From positions 648,813 to 712,812 of the forward strand of contig NZ_RFFN01000002.1 of assembly GCF_003696315.1 (NCBI RefSeq): DNA of 64,000 bases. The letters are read 5' to 3'. The notes under the pieces are model-generated. The model saw nothing but the letters and a program-made list of their open reading frames with translations. It was not told where the DNA came from and made no database searches. A program made the translations under genes and the position numbers. Below are positions 49,358 through 58,267 of the stretch, in pieces (positions within the stretch are counted from its first letter, which is position 1; each line of letters starts with the position of its first letter). This DNA comes from Pseudomonas songnenensis (lineage in GTDB: Bacteria > Pseudomonadota > Gammaproteobacteria > Pseudomonadales > Pseudomonadaceae).

Positions 49358-50773
49358 ATGAAATTTGCACTCTTTTACGGTCACTTCTCAAGCAACATAG
49401 GTGATCTAGCGATTAATCGCGGCTTCATCGATTTGTTGAGCCATGTGTGCGGTCACTCAGTCAGTCTGAAAGTTTTCTTTTTGAATGGCGACGGAGATAG
49501 GTGCTCCGGAAAGGATAGTTTTAAAGGTTATTCAGGTTGTGAATTTTATTCAATTAATACGTCTGCATCAGCAGCCCTTCGCTATGCCAATAACTGCGAG
49601 CTATTCGTAGAGGATTTTGGTTTTGGCGATTGTGATCTTGTCTTTATAAATGGCGGTGAGCACTTCTTTTCTTATGCAGAAAATGCTAACTGGCATAATT
49701 TATTCTGGCGTGCAATCCCTGCGCTTGCAGCGCAGGCGGCTGGTCTCGCTTATGCGTTCTTGCCGGCCAGTTTTGGCCCGTTCGAAAGTCAAAAGGCGGA
49801 GGAATTTGTGAGGCAAGCCCTTGGTGGTGCACGGGGCTTCGCTTATAGGGAAAAAACGTCGGGTGAAATTTTTCCCCTCGTCGATAGCCCCACTCTGCTA
49901 GACATGGCATTCTTTATTAATGGTCCTTATCTCGCCAAGCCAAAGAAGGAGCAAGTGCATCATTTAGGTGTGGCGGTGAGGCCAGATGGACAGGGTTTGC
50001 GCGTCGGGACTCACCGGTCTCTTGAGCGGCGAGATTTTCAACGCCAGAGTAACTATAATAATTCTTTGTCATCTCGCTCTGCAATAAGTGCCGTCAAGTT
50101 ATTCCTTGAGCGCAGTGATCTAAATCAAGTGACATTATTTGTTCAGTGTAATGCTGACGAAGAGCTGGCTGAGCATATACGGGAAGAGCTGAATCAAGCA
50201 GGTTATGATCGGCGAGTTACGCTAGCGCGTCCCTCATCAATTGATGAATATATTTCCCAGCTCGCGGCGATAGATTGCCTTATAACCTCTAGGTTTCACG
50301 CAGTAATACTTAGCTCTTTGGCCTGCACTCCGGCAGTAGGTTTGTATTATGCTGAGCATGGGCATAAATTACCGGGTTTGTATGAGATGTTAGGGCGTAG
50401 CGATATCTGTCGCATGGTTGATGAGTCAAACGTGTATGATTCGGAAGGAGTGATCGGAATGGTTGATCTCTCTTTCGCTACTTGGGAACAAACGTTTCGT
50501 AGCATTTGTCTTGTTAAGGACGAAACGCGGAAATGGTTTGGCGAAATTACTAGCGCCTCTAGCGCCTCCGCTAGGCAGTTTATCGATCTGGACACCCGTA
50601 TTGATATCCAAGAGGTTGTATCTCATTCGGAAGCAGTTGCGATTAAGAGGGCGCTTGGCGAATATAGGCGTTTGGACGCAAGTAAGAAGAAGCGAATCGT
50701 AAAAGGTACAGATGGAAAAAACGTTAGCTTTAAAAAATGGCTTCGCAGAATGGTAATCAGGTGGGCAAAATGA
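49358..50773 (+). CDS. Polysaccharide pyruvyl transferase family protein
   Basis: A 471-residue protein of the CsaB/PssM-like pyruvyl transferase family, which adds pyruvate ketals to sugars. MKFALFYGHFSSNIGDLAINRG is the opening strand, and ITSRFHAVILSSLACTPAVGL the conserved C-terminal donor-binding block. ATG at 49358 is preferred over 49352 because a weak GAG lies at suitable distance. The codon use and AT content change sharply from this gene onward. It ends in ATGA overlap with the next, six-helix gene, so the two are coupled. A Ser/Ala-rich stretch near residues 395-410 is unusual. Confidence 0.8.
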   Translation: MKFALFYGHFSSNIGDLAINRGFIDLLSHVCGHSVSLKVFFLNGDGDRCSGKDSFKGYSGCEFYSINTSASAALRYANNCELFVEDFGFGDCDLVFINGGEHFFSYAENANWHNLFWRAIPALAAQAAGLAYAFLPASFGPFESQKAEEFVRQALGGARGFAYREKTSGEIFPLVDSPTLLDMAFFINGPYLAKPKKEQVHHLGVAVRPDGQGLRVGTHRSLERRDFQRQSNYNNSLSSRSAISAVKLFLERSDLNQVTLFVQCNADEELAEHIREELNQAGYDRRVTLARPSSIDEYISQLAAIDCLITSRFHAVILSSLACTPAVGLYYAEHGHKLPGLYEMLGRSDICRMVDESNVYDSEGVIGMVDLSFATWEQTFRSICLVKDETRKWFGEITSASSASARQFIDLDTRIDIQEVVSHSEAVAIKRALGEYRRLDASKKKRIVKGTDGKNVSFKKWLRRMVIRWAK

Positions 50774-51540
50774 AGCGCGGCTTGCTAGCGACGCAAAAGT
50801 CTAGAATTATGTTTGCTCTGAAGTTATTAAGGGCTTCGCCTGGATTCTCGCTCGGAAGCATCGTGGTAACGCTAGTATCTCAAGTTTCAATGATTATAAG
50901 TGGCGTGCTTCCGCTTAAAGTAATTATTTTGATAGGGTCTGAATCAATTCCGAGCTATTTTCCTAGTTATATATCGCTATTTGATCGCTCTCAGCTAATT
51001 ATGTTTTTGGTGATGCTTTCTGTTGCATTTTTTGTCATCCATCAACTTTGCGAAATATTAAACACAAGGATATTAACCAAGGGGGGGGCAGTCGCGATGG
51101 CGAGATTGCCTAGGAATGAAAAGTTAACGGGATTACGATTCCATAAGACATATTCGATGTTTGCAAGAGGGCTGTCTGATACTTTTTTCGTCTTGATTGC
51201 TACTGTTGTGCTTGGAATCATAAATTTCCGACTTGTCGCTTTCTCCTTGGTTTATATTTTTACTGTGTCTACCTTTGTGGCTTTTAAGGCTTTTCAAGGG
51301 ACAAGGATTCTTCACAAGGGAGGCTTTATCTCGGTGGTAAATCTTTTTGGTGTGTTTGGGTTTCTATCCTCATTTGTTTTTTTGGTGAGCGACCTGCTAA
51401 GGGGGGGGCAGGGCTCTGTTTTTTTTGCGATTATAGCAATCATTATCTTGAGGCAGATTTTCAGGAAAATACCAAGAGTAATAAATAATTTTCGCGGGCC
51501 GCGTTTCGGGCGTGACGAATTGCAGGTCTGGCAAAATTAA
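50770..51540 (+). CDS. Six-helix membrane protein resembling a lone ABC-exporter membrane domain
   Basis: A 256-residue inner-membrane protein with six predicted helices (about 27-55, 74-97, 136-152, 154-172, 192-215, 220-238), spaced as in the transmembrane half of ABC exporters. There is no Walker motif, and the C-terminus ends RFGRDELQVWQN where a nucleotide-binding domain would begin. I do not recognise a named family. It could be a polysaccharide-modifying or flippase-like component. Two runs of eight G (51081-51088 and 51401-51408) lie in the coding frame, inside identical 13-base words. It overlaps the pyruvyl transferase stop by four bases. Confidence 0.65.
   Translation: MKRGLLATQKSRIMFALKLLRASPGFSLGSIVVTLVSQVSMIISGVLPLKVIILIGSESIPSYFPSYISLFDRSQLIMFLVMLSVAFFVIHQLCEILNTRILTKGGAVAMARLPRNEKLTGLRFHKTYSMFARGLSDTFFVLIATVVLGIINFRLVAFSLVYIFTVSTFVAFKAFQGTRILHKGGFISVVNLFGVFGFLSSFVFLVSDLLRGGQGSVFFAIIAIIILRQIFRKIPRVINNFRGPRFGRDELQVWQN
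51079..51091 (+). repeat. G8 tract within 13-base direct repeat, copy 1
   Basis: AAGGGGGGGGCAG, in frame within the six-helix gene. The word is identical to copy 2 at 51399-51411. Gain or loss of one G would shift the frame at about residue 105. Confidence 0.85.
51399..51411 (+). repeat. G8 tract within 13-base direct repeat, copy 2
   Basis: AAGGGGGGGGCAG again, 320 bases after copy 1. Recombination between copies would delete 320 bases and shift the frame. Slippage here would alter only the last 45 residues. Confidence 0.85.
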
Positions 51541-51569
51541 ATATCACTTTTGGTTGTAGGTGATAGGTT

Positions 51570-52460
51570 GTGAGCTATTGGGATTTTTTTATATCTAAAG
51601 TGGTTAGAGTAGTCTCTGGAGTCGCAAAGGGAAGCCCGCGCGCCTATAGGCCTAAATACAAGCGATTAGGAGAGTCGGATTCTTTTTTGATTAATTATTA
51701 CGACAACGGTTCAGATATTCTTTTCGTTGTGTTCAATAGGACAAGGTCCACCAAACGGTCGCCAGCTTTTGGGTTGGATTTTCTGTTGGCGCAAGGATTC
51801 AGTGTCGTGGTTTGCTATCAGGACAACGATACGCAGTACCAATCTCTATCGTTCGAGAGGTTTCGTGAGTGCGTGCTTCCGGTAACCGTTGGGAAGCGAG
51901 TTTTTACCTATGGTTCCAGCCTAGGAGCTTATGCCGCCGTCTACTACGCCGGAGCTGTTGGGGCAACTGTGATAGCCGCTGCGCCAAAAAACTCAGCACA
52001 TCCTTTGCTTTTTTCTCCCAGAGGGCGCTTTAGCGAAGAGCTGTTCAAGCACGAGGATTTAGGCAGCCTCGGCCTGACAAAGAACCCTGTTTTTGTTATG
52101 GTCGACCCTATGCGCAAGCAAGATATTTTTTTTGTTAAGGCCTATGTTGTTTCGTCGTATCCTGAAGCCAAGGTGCTCGAATTGCCTTTCTCTGGTCATG
52201 CTTGTCTAAAGTATCTGCTTGAGATAGGGAAGCTAAAATCTCTAGTGCTCTCTATTGTCTATGATGGCGAATTTCCTGAAGTGCCTGTTAACGTGACATG
52301 CTTCGTGACCTCCATTGAAAAAGCGCTGCACCACCATAGGCAGGGAAAGCCCGAGCTGGCGCTTGAGTACGCGCGTACTGCAACAAGATTGGCGAAGAGT
52401 GATAGCCAAAAAAATAAAGTTAAAGCATTGTATGCGCGTTTAGGGCAGCATGATTTTTGA
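51570..52460 (+). CDS. Alpha/beta-hydrolase-like protein with C-terminal helical repeat
   Basis: A 296-residue protein starting at a GTG. FTYGSSLGAYAAVYYAG contains a GxSxG nucleophile elbow, and a late FSGHACLKYLL offers the catalytic His, so an alpha/beta-hydrolase or esterase-like fold is likely. The last 55 residues (EKALHHHRQGKPELALEYARTA) look like one TPR unit. No signal peptide is seen. I cannot name a family with a known function. It lies between the six-helix gene and a kinase-like gene in the AT-rich block; deacetylation or acyl transfer on the glycan is a guess. Confidence 0.6.
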   Translation: MSYWDFFISKVVRVVSGVAKGSPRAYRPKYKRLGESDSFLINYYDNGSDILFVVFNRTRSTKRSPAFGLDFLLAQGFSVVVCYQDNDTQYQSLSFERFRECVLPVTVGKRVFTYGSSLGAYAAVYYAGAVGATVIAAAPKNSAHPLLFSPRGRFSEELFKHEDLGSLGLTKNPVFVMVDPMRKQDIFFVKAYVVSSYPEAKVLELPFSGHACLKYLLEIGKLKSLVLSIVYDGEFPEVPVNVTCFVTSIEKALHHHRQGKPELALEYARTATRLAKSDSQKNKVKALYARLGQHDF

Positions 52461-52570
52461 TTTTTGATTTTAGCAAGCAGGGCAGGTTATTTGCCTGGAG
52501 CTCTTAGTGGGTCCAGTTTTGCCACAGTCTTGCAGTACATTATATCGATTAATCATCAGGTTGATGTCTC

Positions 52571-53581
52571 TTGAGCTTGTTAATCTCCTATATTCGGAAA
52601 GGTTTGATACTTCTTTCTTCTTGTTATTATCAAACGGTCGCCCCTAGGTTTTCGGATCGAGAGGTCTACAAGATAGTTCGCTGTGTTGGGCGAGCAAAAC
52701 GTGTTGCGCTTCGAGTAGAGAGCGTTAATCAGTTGGAGCAAGTGTATTCATATTGTAGTCAGCGAAAGTTTTGGAATGTTGAGCTGGCAACCGACCAAGG
52801 GGCGGTCATCTCGGTTTTTGTAAAGGCTGATAGAATTTCGCTGAAACGATACCTGATTGCTAGGCGTATATCTGGATTAGGGCTGCCTGTGCCTGAATAT
52901 TATGGAAGTTTCGTGTCTTTAGGTTGTCGTTATGGTGTGTGGTCCTATCAGCATGGGGTATGCCTCAAAAGTTACAAAGATTTTTCAGATCAGCAGTTGG
53001 TTTCAGTGGCGGCGGCGCTGGCGCGCTGTAATATCGTCGCGGCTGCAGCATTTTCTACCGGGGGTATTCCAATTGGTGCCTTATGGGGAGGAAAAATTTG
53101 TTCTGACTTGAATGTTGTTCATCCTCAAGTCGCGCGAAGGGCTGGTCTGGTTTCTTTCTATTGTCAATACGAGTCGCTGATGCTCAGTGTGCTTAATGTT
53201 GGAGAAAATAAGTTTGTTAATCACAATGACTGCAAGCCGGCAAACGTTATTTTGCTCGATGCGGGTGGGGTGGTTATTACCGATTGGGATAGCGCTTCTA
53301 TCGGACCGCTAGGTGCGAGTTTGCGGTGCTTTGCTGTTTTGGACGAGCGGAGGCGGCGTCTTGTTGCTGAAAGTTATGTAAGCGAGCTCGCCAAGTTGGG
53401 TGTTGCGTTCGATTGTGATTCGGCGTTGAAGGTTATGTGCATACAGCAAGTTCTATGGGCATTGTCTACAGGACTACAACTCAAGGCCCCTGAGCGAATC
53501 TGCCAAGGTCTCGATCTTTTTGGTAGATTGTTTAGCTTTGAAAATGGCCTAACGCTCGAGGGGGTAGGTAAAGTATTGTGA
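52571..53581 (+). CDS. APH-like (phosphotransferase family) kinase
   Basis: A 336-residue protein with the catalytic core of aminoglycoside-phosphotransferase-fold kinases. The loop FVNHNDCKPANVILLD has the HxDxxxxN pattern (Asp and Asn in place), and DWDSASIGP supplies the metal-binding Asp in the DFG position. The ATP lobe is weakly conserved. This fold also includes lipopolysaccharide and capsule sugar kinases, so phosphorylation of a glycan or lipid carrier is possible. A TTG start at 52571 with AGG upstream is used; the start is uncertain. No signal or membrane helix is clear apart from a short hydrophobic N-terminus. Confidence 0.7.
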   Translation: MSLLISYIRKGLILLSSCYYQTVAPRFSDREVYKIVRCVGRAKRVALRVESVNQLEQVYSYCSQRKFWNVELATDQGAVISVFVKADRISLKRYLIARRISGLGLPVPEYYGSFVSLGCRYGVWSYQHGVCLKSYKDFSDQQLVSVAAALARCNIVAAAAFSTGGIPIGALWGGKICSDLNVVHPQVARRAGLVSFYCQYESLMLSVLNVGENKFVNHNDCKPANVILLDAGGVVITDWDSASIGPLGASLRCFAVLDERRRRLVAESYVSELAKLGVAFDCDSALKVMCIQQVLWALSTGLQLKAPERICQGLDLFGRLFSFENGLTLEGVGKVL

Positions 53582-53676
53582 ATCATAAAGTCTTTTAATG
53601 TTCGCCATATGGCCTGTGAATATTGGCTGCCAGGATATTGGATTCATTGTTCTGCCCGATGATAAGAGGAGACCGT

Positions 53677-54888
53677 GTGGCAAATATTGCTATGATCGTT
53701 TGGAACGAGTTTCGCAATGACGCGCGCGTGCTCAAGGAGGCAGAAAGCCTAAGCGCTGCTGGGCATCGGGTGATCGTGCATGCGCTGCATTTACCAGGCA
53801 TCACCCTGGAGCGCGAGGTGGTTTCCAATGGTGTCGAGGTGGTGCGTGTAGCCCGCAGTCCGTTTTGGCGACTGAGCCGGCCGGTAACTCGTGGATATCC
53901 TGCGGCGCCGGAAAATGGTGGGCGCATCGGCCATATGAGCCCCGTCGCCCAGGCGATGCGCATCGCCGCCCGTGGCTGGACTCACCTCGCATTGCTTTGG
54001 CATATGGTGCGCCTGCGCGCCGACGTGGTGCACGCGCATGATGTGAACACCCTGCCGACGGCTTGGCTGGCGGCCAGCTTGTCGGGGGCACGATTGGTCT
54101 ACGATGCCCATGAGATCAGTACCAGCCGCGAAGGCTATAGCAGCCTTCGGAAACTGGTCGGTCTGGTCGAGAGGGCGCTGATGCCACGTGCCAACGGCAC
54201 TATCACTACCACTGAGGCACGCGCAAAGTTCTTTGCCCGTGCTTACGGCATCGCCCGCCCGCTGGTGTTGCAGAACCGGCCACGCGAGCAGCGGCCCCAG
54301 GCGTCCGAGCGCATTCGTCATGAGCTGGGCCTGAACCAGTCTTGGCCCATCGTGTTGTACCAGGGGGGGGTTCAGCAGGGGCGTGGCCTGGAACGTCTGA
54401 CGCGAGTTGCCGCCAAGGTGCCGGGGGCCTACTTCGTGTTCATCGGCGGGGGGCGGTTGGATGCCAGCCTTCGCCAGATCGCGCAGGAGCTGCGGCTCGA
54501 AGACCGGGTGCGCTTCATCCCAACCGTCGCGCTGGCCGACCTGCCGTCCTATACCGCCTCGGCCGATATCGGCGTGCAGCCGATCGAGAACACTTGCCTA
54601 AATCACTATACAACGGACTCCAACAAGCTCTTTGAGTACGTACAGGCGGGCTTGCCGGTGATCGCCTCCGATCTGCCGGAAATTCGCCGCATCGTACGCC
54701 AGCACGACCTCGGTCTGCTGGTTCCCGCAGGAGACAGCGAGGCGCTCGCCGTTGCGCTGCGTTGCATGGTCGGCGATGCGCAGTTGCGCGTGCATCATGC
54801 GGCCTGCGCCCTCGCGGCGGCGCCTGCCTTGAGTTGGGAGGTGCAGGAGCACCTGCTGGTCGAGCTGTACCACCGGATTCTCGGTTGA
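53677..54888 (+). CDS. GT4 family glycosyltransferase
   Basis: A 403-residue GT-B enzyme: NIAMIVWNEFRNDARVLKEAESL opens the acceptor domain, VVHAHDVNTLP is the mid-domain acidic region, and IVLYQGGVQQGRGLERL begins the donor domain. TTDSNKLFEYVQAGLPVIASDLPE is the EX7E-type donor site. GTG at 53677 with AAGAGGA six bases before it is chosen. GC content returns to near the genome level here. A G8 tract (54363-54370) lies in the donor-domain coding sequence. The sugar transferred is not known. Confidence 0.9.
   Translation: MANIAMIVWNEFRNDARVLKEAESLSAAGHRVIVHALHLPGITLEREVVSNGVEVVRVARSPFWRLSRPVTRGYPAAPENGGRIGHMSPVAQAMRIAARGWTHLALLWHMVRLRADVVHAHDVNTLPTAWLAASLSGARLVYDAHEISTSREGYSSLRKLVGLVERALMPRANGTITTTEARAKFFARAYGIARPLVLQNRPREQRPQASERIRHELGLNQSWPIVLYQGGVQQGRGLERLTRVAAKVPGAYFVFIGGGRLDASLRQIAQELRLEDRVRFIPTVALADLPSYTASADIGVQPIENTCLNHYTTDSNKLFEYVQAGLPVIASDLPEIRRIVRQHDLGLLVPAGDSEALAVALRCMVGDAQLRVHHAACALAAAPALSWEVQEHLLVELYHRILG
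54363..54370 (+). repeat. G8 tract in glycosyltransferase gene
   Basis: Eight G in a row within codons for YQGGVQ, at the start of the donor domain (about residue 230). A one-base slip would truncate the enzyme. Confidence 0.85.
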
Positions 54889-54913
54889 TCGCACTACCTA
54901 TAGATAAGTAACC

Positions 54914-56947
54914 ATGACGATTCTTGCTCACGACACCAAATCCCATTACCGTCCGGATATTGATGGCCTGCGCGCCATTGCGGTGTTGGCAGTGGTGTTG
55001 TTTCACGTTGATGCCAGCCTGCTGCCGGGGGGCTTTGCCGGAGTCGACATCTTCTTCGTGATCTCCGGCTTTTTGATCACCGGCAACATCATCAAGGATG
55101 CTGGCTCGGCTCAGGGCTTTTCCTGGTCGGAGTTCTACCGGCGACGTGCGCTGCGCATCCTGCCGGTGCTGTTTGTCGTGCTGCTAGCTACCCTGACGGT
55201 TGGGCATTTCATTCTGTTGCCCGAAGATCTAAGCACGCTGAGCTACTCGTCTCTCGCGGCGTTGCTTTCAGCCGCCAACGTCTATTTCAATTATTTCCTC
55301 GATACCAGCTACTTCGCTGAGGACAGCAACTTAAAGCCCTTGCTGCACCTCTGGTCGCTTGGGGTGGAGGAGCAGTTCTACCTGTTCTGGCCGATCATCC
55401 TTGTCACTCTGCTGACGCGCTTCGCCCGGCGCTGGCTACTCTCTGTCACGTTGCTGCTGACGATCGCTTCCTTCGTTCTGGCGGAGATGCTTTTCCCTCG
55501 GGAGCCAATGTTCGCTTATTACATGCTGCCGGCGCGGGCCGGCGAGCTGCTTATAGGCGCGTTGCTAGCGATCTGGTTGAGCCGTGGACATGCCGTCATG
55601 GCAAGTTGGGTCAGGCTGTTGCTCGGGCTGATCGGTGCCTGTTTGATTGTCCTTAGCCTGGGCTGGATCACCGAGGATATGGGGTTTCCCGGAGTCAAAG
55701 CGCTGCCGTCGACCGTGGGCGCCGCCCTGCTGATCTGGGCTGGTAGCGGCAGTGTCGTGGGTATAAGCCGGGTATTGGCCCTGCGGCCGCTGGTGCTGGT
55801 TGGGCTGATCTCATATTCGCTGTACCTGTGGCACTGGCCGGTGTTGGCCTTCTATCGCTATGTGTACGGCGTCGTCGAGCCACTGGCCGGTGTGCTGCTG
55901 TTCGGCCTGATGTTGGTACTGTCGGTAGCCAGCTACCGTTGGGTAGAGAAGCCCTGTCGCCGGCTGCGCTGGGACTTCTCCCGGGTGATGCTGCGGCTCG
56001 TCGCGGCCAACGCCGCGGTTCTGTCGCTGCTCTGCGGCGTCATCCTGTGGAGCGGTGGCCTTGGCCTCTACGGCTTTGATGCGCAGTTCCGAGCGGATCT
56101 TAAACGCTTGAGCCCCGCGCCAGCCGCCTACGCCTATCCCTATGTATGTCAGCGTTCACGTTTGAGCGAGGCTGATTTGCAGAACAGGGCCTGCATCATC
56201 AACTCCGAGCGGGAACCCTCGGTCTTGGTTTGGGGCGACTCAAATGCGGCGCATTACGTTGGCATGCTGGGCGCCTTCGCTGAAGTAAGCGGGTTTGCCT
56301 TTCGCAATGCGGCACACAGCAGCTGTCCGCCCTTGCTGGAGGGGGCGGCGGCTACTCAGCGGCCGGAGCGCTTGGAGCGATGCTTGGCCTCTATTGACGT
56401 GGTCCGTCAGCACTTGGACGCGTACTCCACTGTGATCCTCGGGGCGGCGTGGGCTTCTCACGCGCGTCGTAGCGAAAGCTTCCACAAAGATCTGAAGGCG
56501 ACTGTGGATGAGCTGGTTGCGCGAGGCAAGCAGGTGATAATCCTGGCAAATGTACCGACCTTCTTGGCGGTCAATCGCAAATGTATGCAGAAAGCTCTGA
56601 AGCTACCGATGCTGATGTGTAGCGAGAGTGGCGCCGAGCGGCCAGGGGTGGCGGCAGTCAATGATCAGCTATCGGCGCTAGCAGGGCGGCCCAATGTGCA
56701 CTTTTTTGACCCGCGCAAGCAGCTGTGCCCAGCGGGAGCGTGCAGCGCCTATCTAGATGGACGCTTAGTGTATTTCGACGCTGGCCATCTGAGCATGGAG
56801 GGCTCTTGGGCCATAGGCAGGCGGATCGTGCGTGAGCAAGGCGTGCCAGGGGTCTTTGCCTCGCACGGAAGCGGGGTGATCAAGAAGGGATCCCCCATAT
56901 TGGAGCATACGCTGCTTAAGCGAGGCGAAGTCAGTGAAGTTTACTGA
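54914..56947 (+). CDS. O-antigen acyltransferase (OafA/acyltransferase 3 with SGNH domain)
   Basis: A 677-residue protein. The first 365 residues hold about ten membrane helices with the acyltransferase-3 signatures YRPDIDGLRAIAVLAVVLFH (catalytic His at the end) and FYRRRALRILPVLF. After a linker, the C-terminal 250 residues form an SGNH domain (VLVWGDSNAAHYVGML, and later a DAGHLSMEGSW His block). This fused layout is that of OafA-type O-antigen acetyltransferases: acetyl-CoA is used in the cytosol and the acyl group moved to the periplasmic glycan. It follows the GT4 gene on the same strand. Confidence 0.92.
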   Translation: MTILAHDTKSHYRPDIDGLRAIAVLAVVLFHVDASLLPGGFAGVDIFFVISGFLITGNIIKDAGSAQGFSWSEFYRRRALRILPVLFVVLLATLTVGHFILLPEDLSTLSYSSLAALLSAANVYFNYFLDTSYFAEDSNLKPLLHLWSLGVEEQFYLFWPIILVTLLTRFARRWLLSVTLLLTIASFVLAEMLFPREPMFAYYMLPARAGELLIGALLAIWLSRGHAVMASWVRLLLGLIGACLIVLSLGWITEDMGFPGVKALPSTVGAALLIWAGSGSVVGISRVLALRPLVLVGLISYSLYLWHWPVLAFYRYVYGVVEPLAGVLLFGLMLVLSVASYRWVEKPCRRLRWDFSRVMLRLVAANAAVLSLLCGVILWSGGLGLYGFDAQFRADLKRLSPAPAAYAYPYVCQRSRLSEADLQNRACIINSEREPSVLVWGDSNAAHYVGMLGAFAEVSGFAFRNAAHSSCPPLLEGAAATQRPERLERCLASIDVVRQHLDAYSTVILGAAWASHARRSESFHKDLKATVDELVARGKQVIILANVPTFLAVNRKCMQKALKLPMLMCSESGAERPGVAAVNDQLSALAGRPNVHFFDPRKQLCPAGACSAYLDGRLVYFDAGHLSMEGSWAIGRRIVREQGVPGVFASHGSGVIKKGSPILEHTLLKRGEVSEVY

Positions 56948-57076
56948 AGATTACAGCAGTAGTCGGCTGCACTCAGCATTGGCTAACGTCCTCCGAATGA
57001 ACATGCCAAGCCTGTGGAACAGAACGCTGGATAGCCAACTTCTTGGCGCCAGCTGCCGACGAACAGAACCAAATTG

Positions 57077-58267
57077 ATGCGTAAACGAATCCTGCTGCTT
57101 AGCTTTTTCTATCCACCGGATCTCTCCGCTGGCTCTTTTCGCGTAAAGGCATTGGTTGATGCGCTTTGTGCGCGGACGGCCGGAGAAATAGATATTGATG
57201 TGCTAACCACACAGCCCAACCGCTACCACTCCCACGCCAGTGAGGCGCTCGCGGTCGAGGAGCAAGGCTGCGTATGCATCCGGCGCGTCCAGCTGCCAGT
57301 GCATAAGAGCGGTTTTGTCGATCAGGCAAAGGCGTTCGCAGCTTTTGCTTGGCAGGCCAATCAAATCGCAGGCGGAGGTCGCTATGACGTTGTGATGGCG
57401 ACCTCATCAAGGTTGATGACGGCTGTTTTGGGAAGCTGGATCGCTCGTCGCCAGCGGGCGCGGTTGTATCTGGACATCCGTGACATCTTCGTTGAAAACT
57501 TGAGAGAGCTGTTTATCGCTCCGCTTGGAAAGCCTTTGTCGGTTGCTTTTGCTGCACTCGAGCGTTGGGCCGTTGGACGGGCCGAGAAGGTAAATCTGGT
57601 TGCGGCTGGCTTCCTGGGCTATTTCCAGCCTAGATATCCGAAGCAACGGTTCTCCTTGTATTCAAATGGGGTGGACGACGATTTTCTCAACTTCCCGGAG
57701 GCCGGGCTTGCCTTTAAAGCTCCCGGAAAGCCGCTATATATTCTGTATGCCGGCAACATCGGGGATGGGCAGGGGCTGCATCTGATCATCCCGGCGCTTG
57801 CGCAACGCCTGGGCGCGCGTGCGCACTTTTGTATCGTCGGTGCTGGAGGGCGCTTGCAGGCCCTGCGAGATGCTGTAGCCGGAGTTGATCTGAACAACGT
57901 GGAATTTATTTCGCCAGTTGAGCGCGAGCGGTTGCTCGACATGTATAAGCAGGCGGATGTGCTTTTTCTGCATTTGAACGATTTCAGCGCCTTTCAGCGG
58001 GTTTTGCCGTCCAAGCTGTTCGAGTATGCGGCGACCGGTAAGCCCATATTGGCGGGCGTTGCCGGGTTTGCAGCGGATTTTGTCGAAACTGAAGTTACAA
58101 ACGCAGAGGTGTTTGCGCCCTGTGATGTCGAGGGCGCAATTGCTGCAATGGAAAAATTGAGCCTGGAGCCAAAGGCGCGTCCGGAGTTCGTCGAGCGTTT
58201 CTCCCGTCGCCGAATTATGGAGGCCATGGCGGAAGACGTTCTTGAGCTCGTTCGGGAGGCCGATTGA
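57077..58267 (+). CDS. GT4 glycosyltransferase of the WbuB type
   Basis: A 396-residue GT-B enzyme. RILLLSFFYPPDLSAGSFRVKALVDAL is the WbuB-like opening, LYLDIRDIFVENLREL marks the acceptor domain, and LYILYAGNIGDGQGLHLIIPALA plus PSKLFEYAATGKPILAG mark the donor domain. WbuB-type enzymes commonly add an N-acetyl-L-fucosamine-type sugar, in keeping with the WbpM/WbpV pathway encoded next. ATG at 57077 is used, three bases after a possible TTG. The stop overlaps the next start by one base. Confidence 0.88.
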   Translation: MRKRILLLSFFYPPDLSAGSFRVKALVDALCARTAGEIDIDVLTTQPNRYHSHASEALAVEEQGCVCIRRVQLPVHKSGFVDQAKAFAAFAWQANQIAGGGRYDVVMATSSRLMTAVLGSWIARRQRARLYLDIRDIFVENLRELFIAPLGKPLSVAFAALERWAVGRAEKVNLVAAGFLGYFQPRYPKQRFSLYSNGVDDDFLNFPEAGLAFKAPGKPLYILYAGNIGDGQGLHLIIPALAQRLGARAHFCIVGAGGRLQALRDAVAGVDLNNVEFISPVERERLLDMYKQADVLFLHLNDFSAFQRVLPSKLFEYAATGKPILAGVAGFAADFVETEVTNAEVFAPCDVEGAIAAMEKLSLEPKARPEFVERFSRRRIMEAMAEDVLELVREAD

